DNA of 64,000 bases from Rhodovastum sp963714255 (GTDB lineage: Bacteria > Pseudomonadota > Alphaproteobacteria > Acetobacterales > Acetobacteraceae), in contig CAVQNU010000027.1 in NCBI GenBank assembly GCA_963714255.1, positions 186,001-250,000 of the forward strand. The letters are read 5' to 3'. Below are positions 8,674-18,184 of the stretch, piece after piece (the stretch's first letter is position 1; the number at the start of each line of letters is the position of its first letter). A program made the position numbers and the translations under genes. The notes beneath the pieces were generated by a model, which searched no databases, was not told where the DNA came from, and worked only from the letters and a program-made list of their open reading frames with translations.

Positions 8674-10038
8674 ATGGCATACCGCCGCCGCCCCACCAGA
8701 GACGACAGTTTGAACGCCTGGCCCGGCTATGTGGACGCCCTGTCCACATTGCTCATGGTCATCATTTTCGTCCTGCTCGTGTTCGTCCTGGCCCAGGCCT
8801 TCCTGTCGGTCGCGTTAAGCGGGAGGGACCAGGCACTAGACCGCCTGAACCGGCAGATGGCCGAGTTATCCGACATGCTGGCGCTGGAGCGCGGCCGGAC
8901 GGCCGAATTGCGGCTGTCCCTGGCGCAGGTCAATCGCGACCTGCAGACCGCCGGCGCCGCGCGCGACGATTTGGCGCAGCAGCTGGCGGCGCTGCAGGGC
9001 GAGCGGGACAAGCTTACCGCTGACCGGGATGCGCTCAAGACCGAGCGCGACCGGCTGTCGGCAAGGCTCGCCGATGCGGCGCTGCAGACCCAGGCGGCGC
9101 AGGCGCGCGCCGAGGAGTTAACCGGCAAGCTGGCGGAGGCGGAAAAGCGCGGCGAGGCGCTGACCCAGGAGGCGGCGGCAGCGGCGGCGCCGCTTGCCGA
9201 GGCAAGGCGGCAGCTGGCCGAGGCTTCCCGCCAGTCGGACGCCACGGCACAGGAGCAGGCCAGGCTGGCCGAGCAGGTGCGAACCCTGACGGCGTTGCGC
9301 GACGACCTGGAAAAACAGGCGCACGACGCCGCGGCGAATGCCGCCACGGAAGCCCAGGCCCGCGCCGCGGCGACCGCGCAGGCGGCCGAGGAAAAGCGGC
9401 TGGGCGATTCGGCGCGCGCGCAGATGGCGCTGCTGAACCGGCAGCTCGACGAATTGCGGGCGCAGCTGGCGGCGCTGCAGAAGGCGCTTGATGTGTCGGA
9501 CGCCGCCGGGCGCGACAAGGACGTGCAGATCGCCAATCTCGGCGGCCAGCTGAACGCGGCGCTGGCCCGTAAGGTCGAGGAACTGCAACGCTACCGCAGC
9601 GAATTTTTCGGCAAGCTGCGCGAAGTGCTGGCCAACCGCCCCGGCATCCAGGTGGTCGGCGACCGTTTCGTGTTCCAGAGCGAGGTGCTGTTTCCGGTGG
9701 GCAGCGCCGAGCTGACCAGTGCGGGGGTCGAGCAGATCAACCGGCTGGCGGAGACACTCAAGCAGATCAGCGCCGAAATACCCAAGAACGTGGCATGGGT
9801 GCTGCGGGTGGACGGGCACGCCGACCGCCAGCGCATCGAGGCCGGACGCTGGGGCAGCAATTGGGAACTTTCCGCCGGGCGGGCGATTACCGTGATCAAG
9901 ATGCTGATTGCGGATGGGATTCCGCCGAACCGGCTGGCCGCCACGGGGTTCGGGGAGAACCAGCCGCTCGATCCGGCTGATACGCCGGAGGCTTATGCGA
10001 AGAACCGGCGGATTGAGATACGGCTTACGGATCGGTGA
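8674..10038 (+). CDS. Coiled-coil MotB/OmpA-like peptidoglycan-binding protein
   Basis: A 454-aa protein built like MotB or ZorB. A short cytoplasmic N-terminus is followed by one membrane helix (about residues 26-48, DALSTLLMVIIFVLLVFVLA). A coiled coil of about 230 residues, rich in Ala, Gln, Glu and Arg, comes next. The C-terminal OmpA domain (residues about 330-454) has the peptidoglycan-binding signature ending GFGENQPLD and NRRIEIRL. It is the likely stator partner of the channel protein upstream. The coiled coil is much longer than in MotB, suggesting a different spacing or partner. Confidence 0.78.
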   Translation: MAYRRRPTRDDSLNAWPGYVDALSTLLMVIIFVLLVFVLAQAFLSVALSGRDQALDRLNRQMAELSDMLALERGRTAELRLSLAQVNRDLQTAGAARDDLAQQLAALQGERDKLTADRDALKTERDRLSARLADAALQTQAAQARAEELTGKLAEAEKRGEALTQEAAAAAAPLAEARRQLAEASRQSDATAQEQARLAEQVRTLTALRDDLEKQAHDAAANAATEAQARAAATAQAAEEKRLGDSARAQMALLNRQLDELRAQLAALQKALDVSDAAGRDKDVQIANLGGQLNAALARKVEELQRYRSEFFGKLREVLANRPGIQVVGDRFVFQSEVLFPVGSAELTSAGVEQINRLAETLKQISAEIPKNVAWVLRVDGHADRQRIEAGRWGSNWELSAGRAITVIKMLIADGIPPNRLAATGFGENQPLDPADTPEAYAKNRRIEIRLTDR

Positions 10039-10050
10039 GGTACTAGATAA

Positions 10051-10119
10051 GACAGGAAGGCCAGGGCTCTGCCCTGGACCCGCAAGGGGGCAGTGGCCCC
10101 CTTGACCCCGTTCCTTAAG
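10051..10119. repeat. GC-rich palindromic repeat, copy 4
   Basis: Single-arm copy (AGGCCAGGGCTCTGCCCTGG, then AAGGGGGCAGTGGCCCCCTT, then CTTAAG) between two convergent genes. It directly abuts the stop of the hybrid kinase gene and could act as a bidirectional terminator. Confidence 0.82.
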
Positions 10120-13100
10120 CTGCCTCTCGGTCGTCCTTGCGGCCGTCCTGCGACAGGCGGGCCAGGCTCGCGATCATGGCGGTGGCTGTGTCGGCGATGG
10201 AGGCCTCGATCCGCTGGACCGTCGCCGCCGCCGCGTCCCGGTCGTCGCGTCCCACCTGATCGGCCAGTTCCTCCAGCGCCTGGGCCAGACCGACCGCGCC
10301 GAAATCAACCGCCCGCCCGCCGACATCGCGGCAAAGACGCACAATCGCCTCCGCCTCCCATCCCGGCAGCAGCTCAGACAGGCGCGAGCACCGCGCGGTG
10401 GCGTCGGCCACGAACTCGTGCACGCAGGCACGGGTCCGGTCGATGCCGATGTCCGAAACCATGCATTCCAGAAACCCAACCCAGACCTCGGTGATTTCGT
10501 CGGCGGGCATGCTCCCGGCCGCCTCGCCGGCGCTGTTATCGGTCGCGGCGGCCCGTCCTTTTTCGATCCATTTCCACAACTCCCCCGACAAATGATCGAG
10601 GTTGACCGGCTTCACCACCCGGGCGGTCATTTTCTCGTCGGTGCAGCGCTTGCGGATCAGCGCGCCGGTCAGGGCGGTCAAGGCAATGATCGGCATCGAG
10701 GCCATGCGCCCGCCCATGCCGCGGATCCGCCGCGTCGCCTCGAACCCGTCAACCCCCGGCATCTGCAGATCCATGAGGATGGCATCGAACGCCACGCTGG
10801 CGGCCAGGCGAACCGCGGCTTCCCCGCCGTCCGCCACGAACGTCGTGAACCCGCGCCGCGACAGCGCCGCGGAGAGAAGCGACTGGTTGACCTTGTTGTC
10901 CTCGACGATCAGCACCCGCGCCGCGCCGGGCAGCGGCGCCGAGGGATCGATGCATTCGAGCGCCGGGACAGCCGCCAGGAACGTCGCGACCGTCGCCGCC
11001 ACCTTCCGCCCATCGGCCGCGGCCGGCAGGATCGCGTCGGCCATCGACGCACCGCCAACCGGCATGCCAACGGTCACGATGGCCGACCGCCGGCCGTGGG
11101 CGGTCGCGCGCAGACGGGTGAAAAACGCCTCCGGGTCCATACCGGTCATGCCGGCGTTCACCACCGCCGCGTCGAGGGCGCCACAGCGCGAGGCGATCCG
11201 CTCCGCCAGGCCGATGGCGAGGAAACCGTCCTCCGCCGTCTCGACGGCAACGCCGATCCGCGCCAGATGGCTAACCAGCCGCCCGGCCTCGGACTCGACG
11301 AAGCCGACAACCAGCGCGGTGCGGCCGGTATAGGGCGATCCCTGGCGTTCAGGGCCGGGGCGCTCGGCGGGAAATTCGAAGGTGAACTCGCTGCCCACTC
11401 CGACAGTGCTCTCCACCGTCAGCGATCCGCCCATGAGGGCCGCATTCTCCCGGCACAGCGCCAGTCCCAGCCCAAGCCCTTCCCGCGCTTCCGACGCATC
11501 GCCGCGGCCGCGCCGGAACCGCTCGAAAATCAGGCTGCGGTCCTCGCGGGCAATGCCGGCACCGGTATCGGACACCGCGAGACGGATCGATGTCCGGCCA
11601 TCGGCGTCGGTGATGGCGCAGGCGCGGATTTCGACCGAGCCGCTCGCAGTGTACTTGATCGCATTGTTCGCCAGATTGAACAGCACCTGGCGCAGCCGCG
11701 TCGGGTCGGCCATCCAGCTTCCGTGCACCGCGTCATCGAAGCGGGTTCTGAGCTCCAGGCCCTTGTCGTGCGCCTGCGGGGACAGCACGCCGGACACTTC
11801 GTCCACCAGCCCGGCCACGTCAACGTCGGCCGGTTGCAACTCGGCATTGCCGGCGCCGCTGGCGATTTCCAGCAGGCCGTTCAGCATGGCCAGCAGCGCC
11901 TCGCAACTGGCGTCGATCCGCTCGATCCACACCCGCTGGGCGTCGGCGAGTTCGCCTTCCTCCAGCAGCAGGGCGCAAATGCCGAGGATGCTGTTCATCG
12001 GCGTGCGGACATCGTGGCCGACCGCGGCCAGCACCCGGTCGCGATCGCTGGCGACCGCCTCCACCTGTTCACGCAGCACGCCAGCCTCGGCCTGCGCGGC
12101 ATCGGCGCGGGCGCGCGAGCCCACATCCTCGGACACATCACGGGCCGTCCCGCGGACGCCGCCGGACGGCAGCGGCGCCAGGTTCAGCCGATGGATACGG
12201 TCGCCGCCGTCGCCGGCACCAATCCTTACCTCGAGCGCCTCCGGCCTGGCCCGCGCCTGGATGGCAGCGGCGATCCGCTCGCAAGCGGCACCGTCCTCCG
12301 CCGCCGCTTGCCGCAACACCTCGGCGAATGGCTGACCGAGGCCGCGCCGGATGGCCTCCGGCACGGCGCCGCCAAGTTCCGTCAGCGTGCCCTGGGTGTC
12401 GAGGCAGAAACCCCAGTCTGCCCCGTACACCGGCGGAGCGGCCGGGCGGCCGGCAGGCTTGCGGCCAGACGGAAGCGCCATGAGCAACAGACAAACCGCA
12501 ACGCCGGCAACTAGCAGAAACCCGGGCATCACGGCTGAAGGGTCGCTCCAGGCGGCGCGGATGGCGGCCTCGGCGGGCAGTGATATCTCCACCGTGGCGT
12601 GAATCGAGGGGATTTCCGCCGAGGCGGCCAGCGTCGCCGGTCTTTCGCTCAGCCGGTCGATGGCGAGCAGAATGGACGGGAGCAGATCGGACGCGCCCGC
12701 GCCATCGGCCGGCGCCGCAGGCGCCCCCTCGGTGCGGATGCTATTCGCCTCGTCCTGGGCTGCAAGGCTGGCGGCGACGCCGGGCGCAATCCAGGCGGGC
12801 CTGATGAGCCCGCGCATGTCCTCAAGGCGGAAAATGGCGCCGGCAAGGCCGACGAAACGTCCAGCCTCGTCGGCCACGGTGCGGGTAAGCAGCACCGTCG
12901 CCCCGACCCGCAGCCAGGACAACTCGACCCGCTGGAGGGCGAGGCTTCCGGCCGGCAGCTCGGCACCGTGGCGGAACCATTTCGTCTGCCCCACATCCGC
13001 CTCGGTCGGCGGGAAGGGAATTGACGCGGCCACCACCTGCCCGGCCCGGTTCACCAGGAAGGTCGTGCTGGCATACGGAACCGCGCCCTGCAGCCGGATT

Positions 13101-13379
13101 TGGCGTGCGGTCATGGCCAGCCGGTCGGCCGAGGCGAAATCGGCCGGACGATCCGCTTCGGTCAGAGACGCGAAACGGGCGAACGGGGCGTCGATCGCAG
13201 CCGCCAGCGCACGCGCCGTAACGGCGAGGTTGCGGGTGGCAAGTTCCTCAGGTACTCGCGGCCGCGAAGCCGAGCCACCACAGAATAGCCGCCGCCAGCG
13301 ACCCGGCCGCCGCCAAAGGGACCACGACGCGCCAGATGCGATGCAAGACCGCCGCCCAGGAAATCTTCCCAATGCCCAT
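10115..13379 (-). CDS. Membrane hybrid sensor histidine kinase (one-base frameshift near 13250-13275)
   Basis: About 1087 aa once the break is bridged. ATG 13379 has AAGGCGG upstream and encodes a membrane helix (AAAGSLAAAILWWLGFAAA), then hits TGA at 13248. The rest lies one frame over from PEELATRN and needs one base fewer. Order: TM1, periplasmic sensor (~45-280, Cache-like by architecture), TM2 (~283-302), PAS-like region, HisKA with AVGHDVRTPM (His ~455), HATPase (NLANNAIKY; GLGLGL), a first receiver lacking the acceptor Asp (AAVVNAGMTG), a second intact receiver (LIVEDNKVN; LMDLQMPG, Asp ~870), and an HPt-like end where the expected His is Cys (RLCRDVGGRA). The output partner is not in the window. 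Confidence 0.8.
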
Positions 13380-13600
13380 GATCCGCCTTCGTTATCCGGG
13401 TTTTCGAAAGCGACCAAAAACCGATCGATAAAATCACGACAAACCAGCCGCTCGGCAACGAAAAAATCGGTCCGCACCCTCCGCGAGGAAAAAACCTTCA
13501 CGTTTTGCCGCCGCGGCCACCCAGATGCGGGATATTTTGCCGCCGCCAGACACAATATGCGGTGAATATTCCCAACAAAGTTTGAAAGACGTTGACCTTC

Positions 13601-14203
13601 TCAAATCATCTGGTGACGGGCGCAATCAAACCAAGTCTGCCCTTCCGGACCGGCCGGTGGAAGTTGCACCGACGCCAGGACGGGGGGCGAGGCCGCAACA
13701 TCGAGGACACCGCCGCCAAGCAGAATGAGTACCCGGCCAAACGACATTTCGTCCGGACGCGACGAGACGCCGATGCCGTGCCTTGCCGTGCCGCTCGCCT
13801 GCAGGTTCCATTTCCCCGAGGGACCGCTGAACCGCAGATGCGCCGCCGACCCGGCGGCGATCTGCGCCGCGTCGGGAGCCCGAAACGCCAGGTTGAGGTC
13901 AACGGTCGCGTTTCTGCGGACCGTGACGGTAAGGGTCGTGAGGTGGCCGGCGGCCGTGGCGACGCAACGGTCCGCCCCGACATCGAACGACCACGCCAGA
14001 TGAACGACATGGCGGGAGGGCGGGGGCGGCGGTGGCACCGGCGCCGGCGGCGGTTCGGCCTCAACCGCCGGGGCGGGCGGCGGCTGGTCCTGCTGACACG
14101 CGCCAAGCGGCCCTGCCAGCGCCAGGGCAAGCAACAGAGCGGCCACACGCGGGCGCGCGAACCACCACGTCCGGCTGTCATGGTGCGTACGAATGTCGCT
14201 CAT
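13601..14203 (-). CDS. Putative lipoprotein with proline-rich linker
   Basis: About 200 aa. An N-terminal basic stretch and hydrophobic core (VAALLLALALAGPLGAC) end in a lipobox-like LGAC, so the Cys is the probable lipidation site. A Pro-rich linker (EAEPPPAPVPPPPPP) follows, then a compact domain of about 130 residues (from HVVHLAWSFDVG to the C-terminus) that I do not recognise. I use ATG 14203, with GGGTAAG upstream; a start at 14230 would add nine residues. It lies upstream of, and in the same direction as, the hybrid kinase, 220 bp away. Confidence 0.6.
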   Translation of the reverse strand: MSDIRTHHDSRTWWFARPRVAALLLALALAGPLGACQQDQPPPAPAVEAEPPPAPVPPPPPPSRHVVHLAWSFDVGADRCVATAAGHLTTLTVTVRRNATVDLNLAFRAPDAAQIAAGSAAHLRFSGPSGKWNLQASGTARHGIGVSSRPDEMSFGRVLILLGGGVLDVAASPPVLASVQLPPAGPEGQTWFDCARHQMI

Positions 14204-14416
14204 CTTACCCGCAAAAACATCGTCATGCACCCCTGCCTTGCATTCTGCCCTGCTTTGAATTCTGCAACGCGTCGCGCAAACCTCGGAACGCGGTGCACGT
14301 TGTGGTTGAGTTTACCCCGTTGGCACCGTGCCTGTCACCGCCCGTCACGCCATCGCCCGCTTGACACGCCCCGGTCCCCGCGAAACTTTCGCGTCCCCTC
14401 TGTGTCCGGTGTCCCC

Positions 14417-15184
14417 ATGAAGCCGAATTTCGATCTGACCGGCCGCCTCGCCCTCGTCACCGGCTCCTCGCGGGGGCTGGGCTGGGCAATGGCGCAGGCG
14501 CTCGCCGCCAGCGGCGCGCGCATCCTGCTGCATGGGCGCGACGCCAGCGCGCTTGCCGCGCACGCCGCCACGCTCGCCGAGCGCGGCACGCCGGTGGCGG
14601 AAATCCTGCGCTTCGATGTCACTGACGGCACTGCGGTGCAGGACGCTTTTGCCGCAATCGCCGATACCCATGGGCGGCTGGACATCCTTGTCAACAATGC
14701 CGGCAGCACGGTGCGCAAGCCGATCCTGGAATTCTCCGATGCCGACTGGCACCAGGTGATCGATGCCGACCTGACCGCCAGCTTCCGCTGCTCGCGTGAA
14801 GCGCTGCGGCTGATGATCCCCCAGGGTAAAGGGCGGATCATCATGACCTCGTCCATCCTGGGCCACCTGGCCCGGCCCACCATCCCCGCCTATGTGGCCG
14901 CCAAGACCGGGCTGCACGGCCTGGTGCGCGCGCTGGCGGTGGAAGTGGGCCGCCACGGCGTGACCGTGAATGCCATCGCGCCAGGCTACTTCCCGACCGC
15001 GGTGACCCTGCCCCTGCAGAACGACGCGGTCGTCGGCAAGTGGATCGTCGAGTCCACGCCGATGGGCCGGTGGGGCGACCCGGCGGAACTGGGCGGCGCA
15101 GTGGTGTTTCTCGCCTCCGACGCGGCCTCGTTCGTGACCGGCAGCGTGCTGACGGTCGACGGCGGGTTCACCGCCTCGCTGTAG
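14417..15184 (+). CDS. SDR family oxidoreductase, gluconate 5-dehydrogenase-like
   Basis: NAD(P)-dependent classical short-chain dehydrogenase, 255 aa. The nucleotide-binding motif TGSSRGLG is near residue 15, then NNAG, a catalytic Ser (IIMTSSILG), the pair YVAAK (Tyr and Lys), and NAIAPGYFPT. The overall pattern (FDLTGRLALVTGSSRGLGWA) resembles gluconate 5-dehydrogenases, used widely by Acetobacteraceae, but substrate cannot be assigned from sequence alone. ATG 14417 is the first start after a long leader without other support. It is a single gene between the lipoprotein (divergent) and an unrelated gene. Confidence 0.8.
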   Translation: MKPNFDLTGRLALVTGSSRGLGWAMAQALAASGARILLHGRDASALAAHAATLAERGTPVAEILRFDVTDGTAVQDAFAAIADTHGRLDILVNNAGSTVRKPILEFSDADWHQVIDADLTASFRCSREALRLMIPQGKGRIIMTSSILGHLARPTIPAYVAAKTGLHGLVRALAVEVGRHGVTVNAIAPGYFPTAVTLPLQNDAVVGKWIVESTPMGRWGDPAELGGAVVFLASDAASFVTGSVLTVDGGFTASL

Positions 15185-15332
15185 GCCAGCGCCGCCTTTC
15201 CGGCCGCCGGGGCGGCGAACACGGCGCGATCCGGCGCAAAAAGACCGGGTCGCGTGCATTTTTTCAGCGTTGGTTCATCTTTTTATTTCAGGATTATGTA
15301 ATACTTTTTTCGAAACATCATGCGGGTCACGC

Positions 15333-16433
15333 ATGGCGCAAAGCCCGAATATCAGCGTTGAGGAAATGCTTCAGCGATGGCGGGACAGCCGCGGTCGCGC
15401 CGATGCCGTCGACCTGTGGAAGGCGGCCAAGGGCGTGCGCATCGGCGAGTATGCCTTCACCGCCCTGGCCACCGACCACTCCGTGCTGCGGCGGCTGCCG
15501 GCCGAGCAGTCCGCGAAACTTGTGCGCGATGCCGACAACTATGTCCGCACGCTGCGGACCATCGTCGGCGAGCGAAACCCGTATGAAAGCCCGGCGTCGG
15601 CGGCCATTTTCGTAGTCTCGCGCGCGTTATCGGACTGGCGCAGCCGGCAGGCGGGCGCGCGCGCCAAGCCGGACGACGGCAGCCTGCCGGGCACGATCCC
15701 GACCGTCGGTGAGGTGGCCGACATGGCGGCGGCGGATGACTGGAAGAAGGCCCTGCAAAAATATCCCCAGTTCGATGAAACCACCGGGGCGATGACACTG
15801 GCGGCAGTGGTTGCGCTCGGTTCGCACGGTCTGAGCAAGATGAAAGAACCATGGGACGGGGTGATGACCCTGGGGGCGGCGCGCTATGTCGCGCGGGCGC
15901 GGCGCGGCGACCTGCTGCGGCCGCCCCCAAGCTTTGCCGATATCCAGACCGCGATCGCCGCCATCCAGGAATACGCGTCCGCCAACAGCCGTTCGCCGTG
16001 GGATGTCGGCTACACCGGACGGGTCGGCACCCCCGCCACCCAGGCATTGCGTCTGGCCCGCGACGCCGGCTTTTGCAACGATATCGCCGCTTGCCTGCCG
16101 GAGGGCGCGCAGGCGCCGGGATTTCAGATCTGGGCCGCCGCCGAGGAGCGTCACGCCTTCGCCTCGATGGCGCTTGACCGCGGCCTGGTCATGGGCATGC
16201 CGGTGGAGGAAGCCCGGCGCTTCGCCGCCGCGGCCCTCAGGCACGCCACCGCGCTCAAGGCATTGCCGGACGGACCCGCCCTGGTCGAGGCCATGGGCAT
16301 TCCCGCCGGCTCGGTGGAGGCTGTTTCCATTGCGGCGCATGCCATCGTGCGGGATGGCACGCGGCCTGATCCACGCGACAGCAAATCCGTCGATACGCTC
16401 GACAAGAAGGGCGTCCGGTATTCCATTTGGTAG
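15333..16433 (+). CDS. Hypothetical protein, 366 aa, not recognised
   Basis: I do not recognise this protein. It is soluble-looking, mixed alpha-helical and Ala-rich, starting MAQSPNISVEEMLQRWRDSR, with no signal peptide, membrane helix or metal motif. A run of short helices with repeated ALRHATALKALP-type segments occurs near the C-terminus. The start at 15333 has no clear Shine-Dalgarno. Upstream 15250-15330 is conspicuously AT-rich for this genome (TTTTT runs and TAATAC), suggesting a strong or specialised promoter. Codon use looks like that of its neighbours, so there is no clear sign of recent transfer. Confidence 0.65.
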   Translation: MAQSPNISVEEMLQRWRDSRGRADAVDLWKAAKGVRIGEYAFTALATDHSVLRRLPAEQSAKLVRDADNYVRTLRTIVGERNPYESPASAAIFVVSRALSDWRSRQAGARAKPDDGSLPGTIPTVGEVADMAAADDWKKALQKYPQFDETTGAMTLAAVVALGSHGLSKMKEPWDGVMTLGAARYVARARRGDLLRPPPSFADIQTAIAAIQEYASANSRSPWDVGYTGRVGTPATQALRLARDAGFCNDIAACLPEGAQAPGFQIWAAAEERHAFASMALDRGLVMGMPVEEARRFAAAALRHATALKALPDGPALVEAMGIPAGSVEAVSIAAHAIVRDGTRPDPRDSKSVDTLDKKGVRYSIW

Positions 16434-16471
16434 GCTGGCGCGTGGTCGACCGGCTGACGGCCGAACCGCCG

Positions 16472-16931
16472 CTACGGCGCCCGCAGCGCCGCCTGTACCA
16501 CCGTATCCAGAGCGCTCAGGAACCGCGAGCGGTCCGCGCGGTTCAGCGGCGATGGCCCGCCGGTTGGCAGGCCGATCTCGCGCATATGCCGCGACACTTC
16601 CCGCCCGGCCAGCGCGCCGCCGATATTGTCCGCCGTCCAGACCCGGCCGGTGGACGACAGCGCCCGCGCCCCGCGGGCGAGGCAGCGCGACGCCAGCGGA
16701 ATGTCGGCGGTGACGCAGAACGTCGCGCGGGCCGATCCGTTCGGCGATCCAGTCATCGGCGACATCCGCCCCCGCGCCCACCACCACCATGCGGACATTG
16801 GGCAGCCCGGGCGGGCGGATCGGGCGCGAACCGTTCGACACCACATGCACCACCAGGGCCAGGCGCGCCGCGACGCGATACACCTCCTCGCGGACCGGGC
16901 ACGCGTCACCGTCGATATAGATCTCGGTCAT
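16472..16931 (-). CDS. YaiI/YqxD (DUF188) family protein, one-base frameshift near 16719
   Basis: About 152 aa when bridged, the usual size. DUF188 proteins have a PIN-like/NYN fold with suspected but unproven nuclease activity. The N-terminal part reads MTEIYIDGDACPVREEVYRV and ADDWIAERIGPRDV. The conserved continuation (VTADIPLASRCLARGA, then NIGGALAGREVSRHMREIG) is in another frame. Dropping one A of the AA at 16719-16720 restores a continuous family-like sequence across the junction (RDVCVTADIPLAS). The break is therefore more likely a sequencing error than a real lesion. Confidence 0.8.
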
Positions 16932-17011
16932 CCCCACAGCGTGGCAGAACCTATCGCGCATGCAAGCGCCTGGGTTCCGCGGCGGGATGGTTCCGCTATA
17001 CTGTGCCCGTC

Positions 17012-18013
17012 ATGTCCCGATCCGAGGACCCGCAGACGACCATGGACGAACCCGACTGGGAGATTCCGGCGAACCTGCAGCCGGACCCCGATGAGTACGG
17101 CTTCGATCTGGAACGCGCGCTGCGGGCCGTGGTCGGGCTGCGCAGCAACGTCCCCGCCGATGCGTTCACCGCCGGCACCCTCGGCACCGAACGCCTGGGC
17201 AGCGGCACGGTGATCCGCGATGACGGGCTGGTGCTGACCATGGGCTATCTGATCACCGAGGCCGAAACGGTCTGGCTGATCACCGCCGATGGGCGTGCGG
17301 TGCCCGGCCATGCGCTGGGGTTCGACCAGACGACCGGGTTCGGTCTGGTGCAGGCGCTGGGGCGGCTGAACCTGCCGGCACTGGAACTGGGCGATTCCGA
17401 CAGCGTGAACCTGGGGGCGCCGGCCATCGTCGCCGCCGGCGGCGGGCGGGAACACGCGGTGGAGGCCAAGATCGTGGCCAAGCAGGAATTCGCCGGCTAC
17501 TGGGAATACGTACTGGACGAGGCGTTCTTCACCGCCCCCGCGCACCCGTTCTGGTGCGGTGCCGCGCTGATCGGCAAGGACGGCAAGCTGCTCGGCACCG
17601 GCTCGCTGATTTTGCAGCAGGGCGACGGCAAGCGGCCGATGGACATGAACATGATCGTGCCGATCGGGCTGCTCCGCCCGATCCTCGACGACCTGCTGAC
17701 CATGGGCCGCACCCGGGAAGCACCGCGCCCGTGGCTCGGCCTGTATGCCATGGAGAGCGATGGCGGCCTGGTGGTGGGCGGCACCGCGACCAGGGGCCCG
17801 GCCGAGCGCGCCGGCCTGCGCCAGGGCGACCGGATTCTCGCCGTCGGCGACGAGGACGTGAACGATCTGGCGAGCCTGTGGCGCAAGGTATGGTCCGCCG
17901 GCAGCGCCGGCGCCCCGGTGGTGCTGCGGGTGGGACGCGACGGCAATGCACAGACCGTGCGGGTTACGTCGGCGGATCGCACGTCGTTTCTGCGCGGACC
18001 CAGGTTACACTGA
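17012..18013 (+). CDS. HtrA/DegP-like protein with degenerate protease triad and PDZ domain
   Basis: A 333-aa trypsin-fold protein followed by a PDZ domain (about 238-320, with PWLGLYAMESDGG, then RAGLRQGDRILAVGD). The fold is recognisable from GSGTVIRDDGLVLT, but the catalytic positions are changed. The His site (LTNxHV in HtrA) reads LTMGYL, the Asp site reads TTGFGLV, and the nucleophile box GNSGG reads FWCGAA. It has no signal peptide, so it is probably cytoplasmic. I infer a non-proteolytic scaffold or chaperone. ATG 17012 is used; Met11 at 17042 is an alternative. A TATACT at 16997-17002 lies very close to the start. Confidence 0.72.
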   Translation: MSRSEDPQTTMDEPDWEIPANLQPDPDEYGFDLERALRAVVGLRSNVPADAFTAGTLGTERLGSGTVIRDDGLVLTMGYLITEAETVWLITADGRAVPGHALGFDQTTGFGLVQALGRLNLPALELGDSDSVNLGAPAIVAAGGGREHAVEAKIVAKQEFAGYWEYVLDEAFFTAPAHPFWCGAALIGKDGKLLGTGSLILQQGDGKRPMDMNMIVPIGLLRPILDDLLTMGRTREAPRPWLGLYAMESDGGLVVGGTATRGPAERAGLRQGDRILAVGDEDVNDLASLWRKVWSAGSAGAPVVLRVGRDGNAQTVRVTSADRTSFLRGPRLH

Positions 18014-18044
18014 GGGATAAGTCGCGGGGCCCGATCGGGACGTT

Positions 18045-18165
18045 GCCCCGAGCCCCACCAGGGCTTCGCCCTGGACCCACCAAGGGCTTCGCCCTTGGAA
18101 CGCGTTGTTAAGTAGGGGCCTTCCGGCCCCTTGCGGGTCCAGGGCAGAGCCCTGGCCTTCCTTGC
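18045..18165. repeat. GC-rich palindromic repeat, copy 5 (double)
   Basis: Two opposed arms: CCAGGGCTTCGCCCTGG and AAGGGCTTCGCCCTT hairpins on the left, then TTAAGTAG and the common CCAGGGCAGAGCCCTGGCC arm on the right. It sits between the convergent HtrA-like and DUF2783 genes. Confidence 0.82.
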
Positions 18166-18184
18166 CGACCGAGCGCCCCCCGGC

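Noticed and set aside
6540..10038. Zorya defence system
   Set aside because: The MotA-like/MotB-like pair resembles ZorA/ZorB, but no ZorC, ZorD or ZorE-type gene lies beside it.
10115..13379. Calling the ten frameshifted genes pseudogenes
   Set aside because: Each has only a single-base break and conserved sequence on both sides; sequencing error is simpler.
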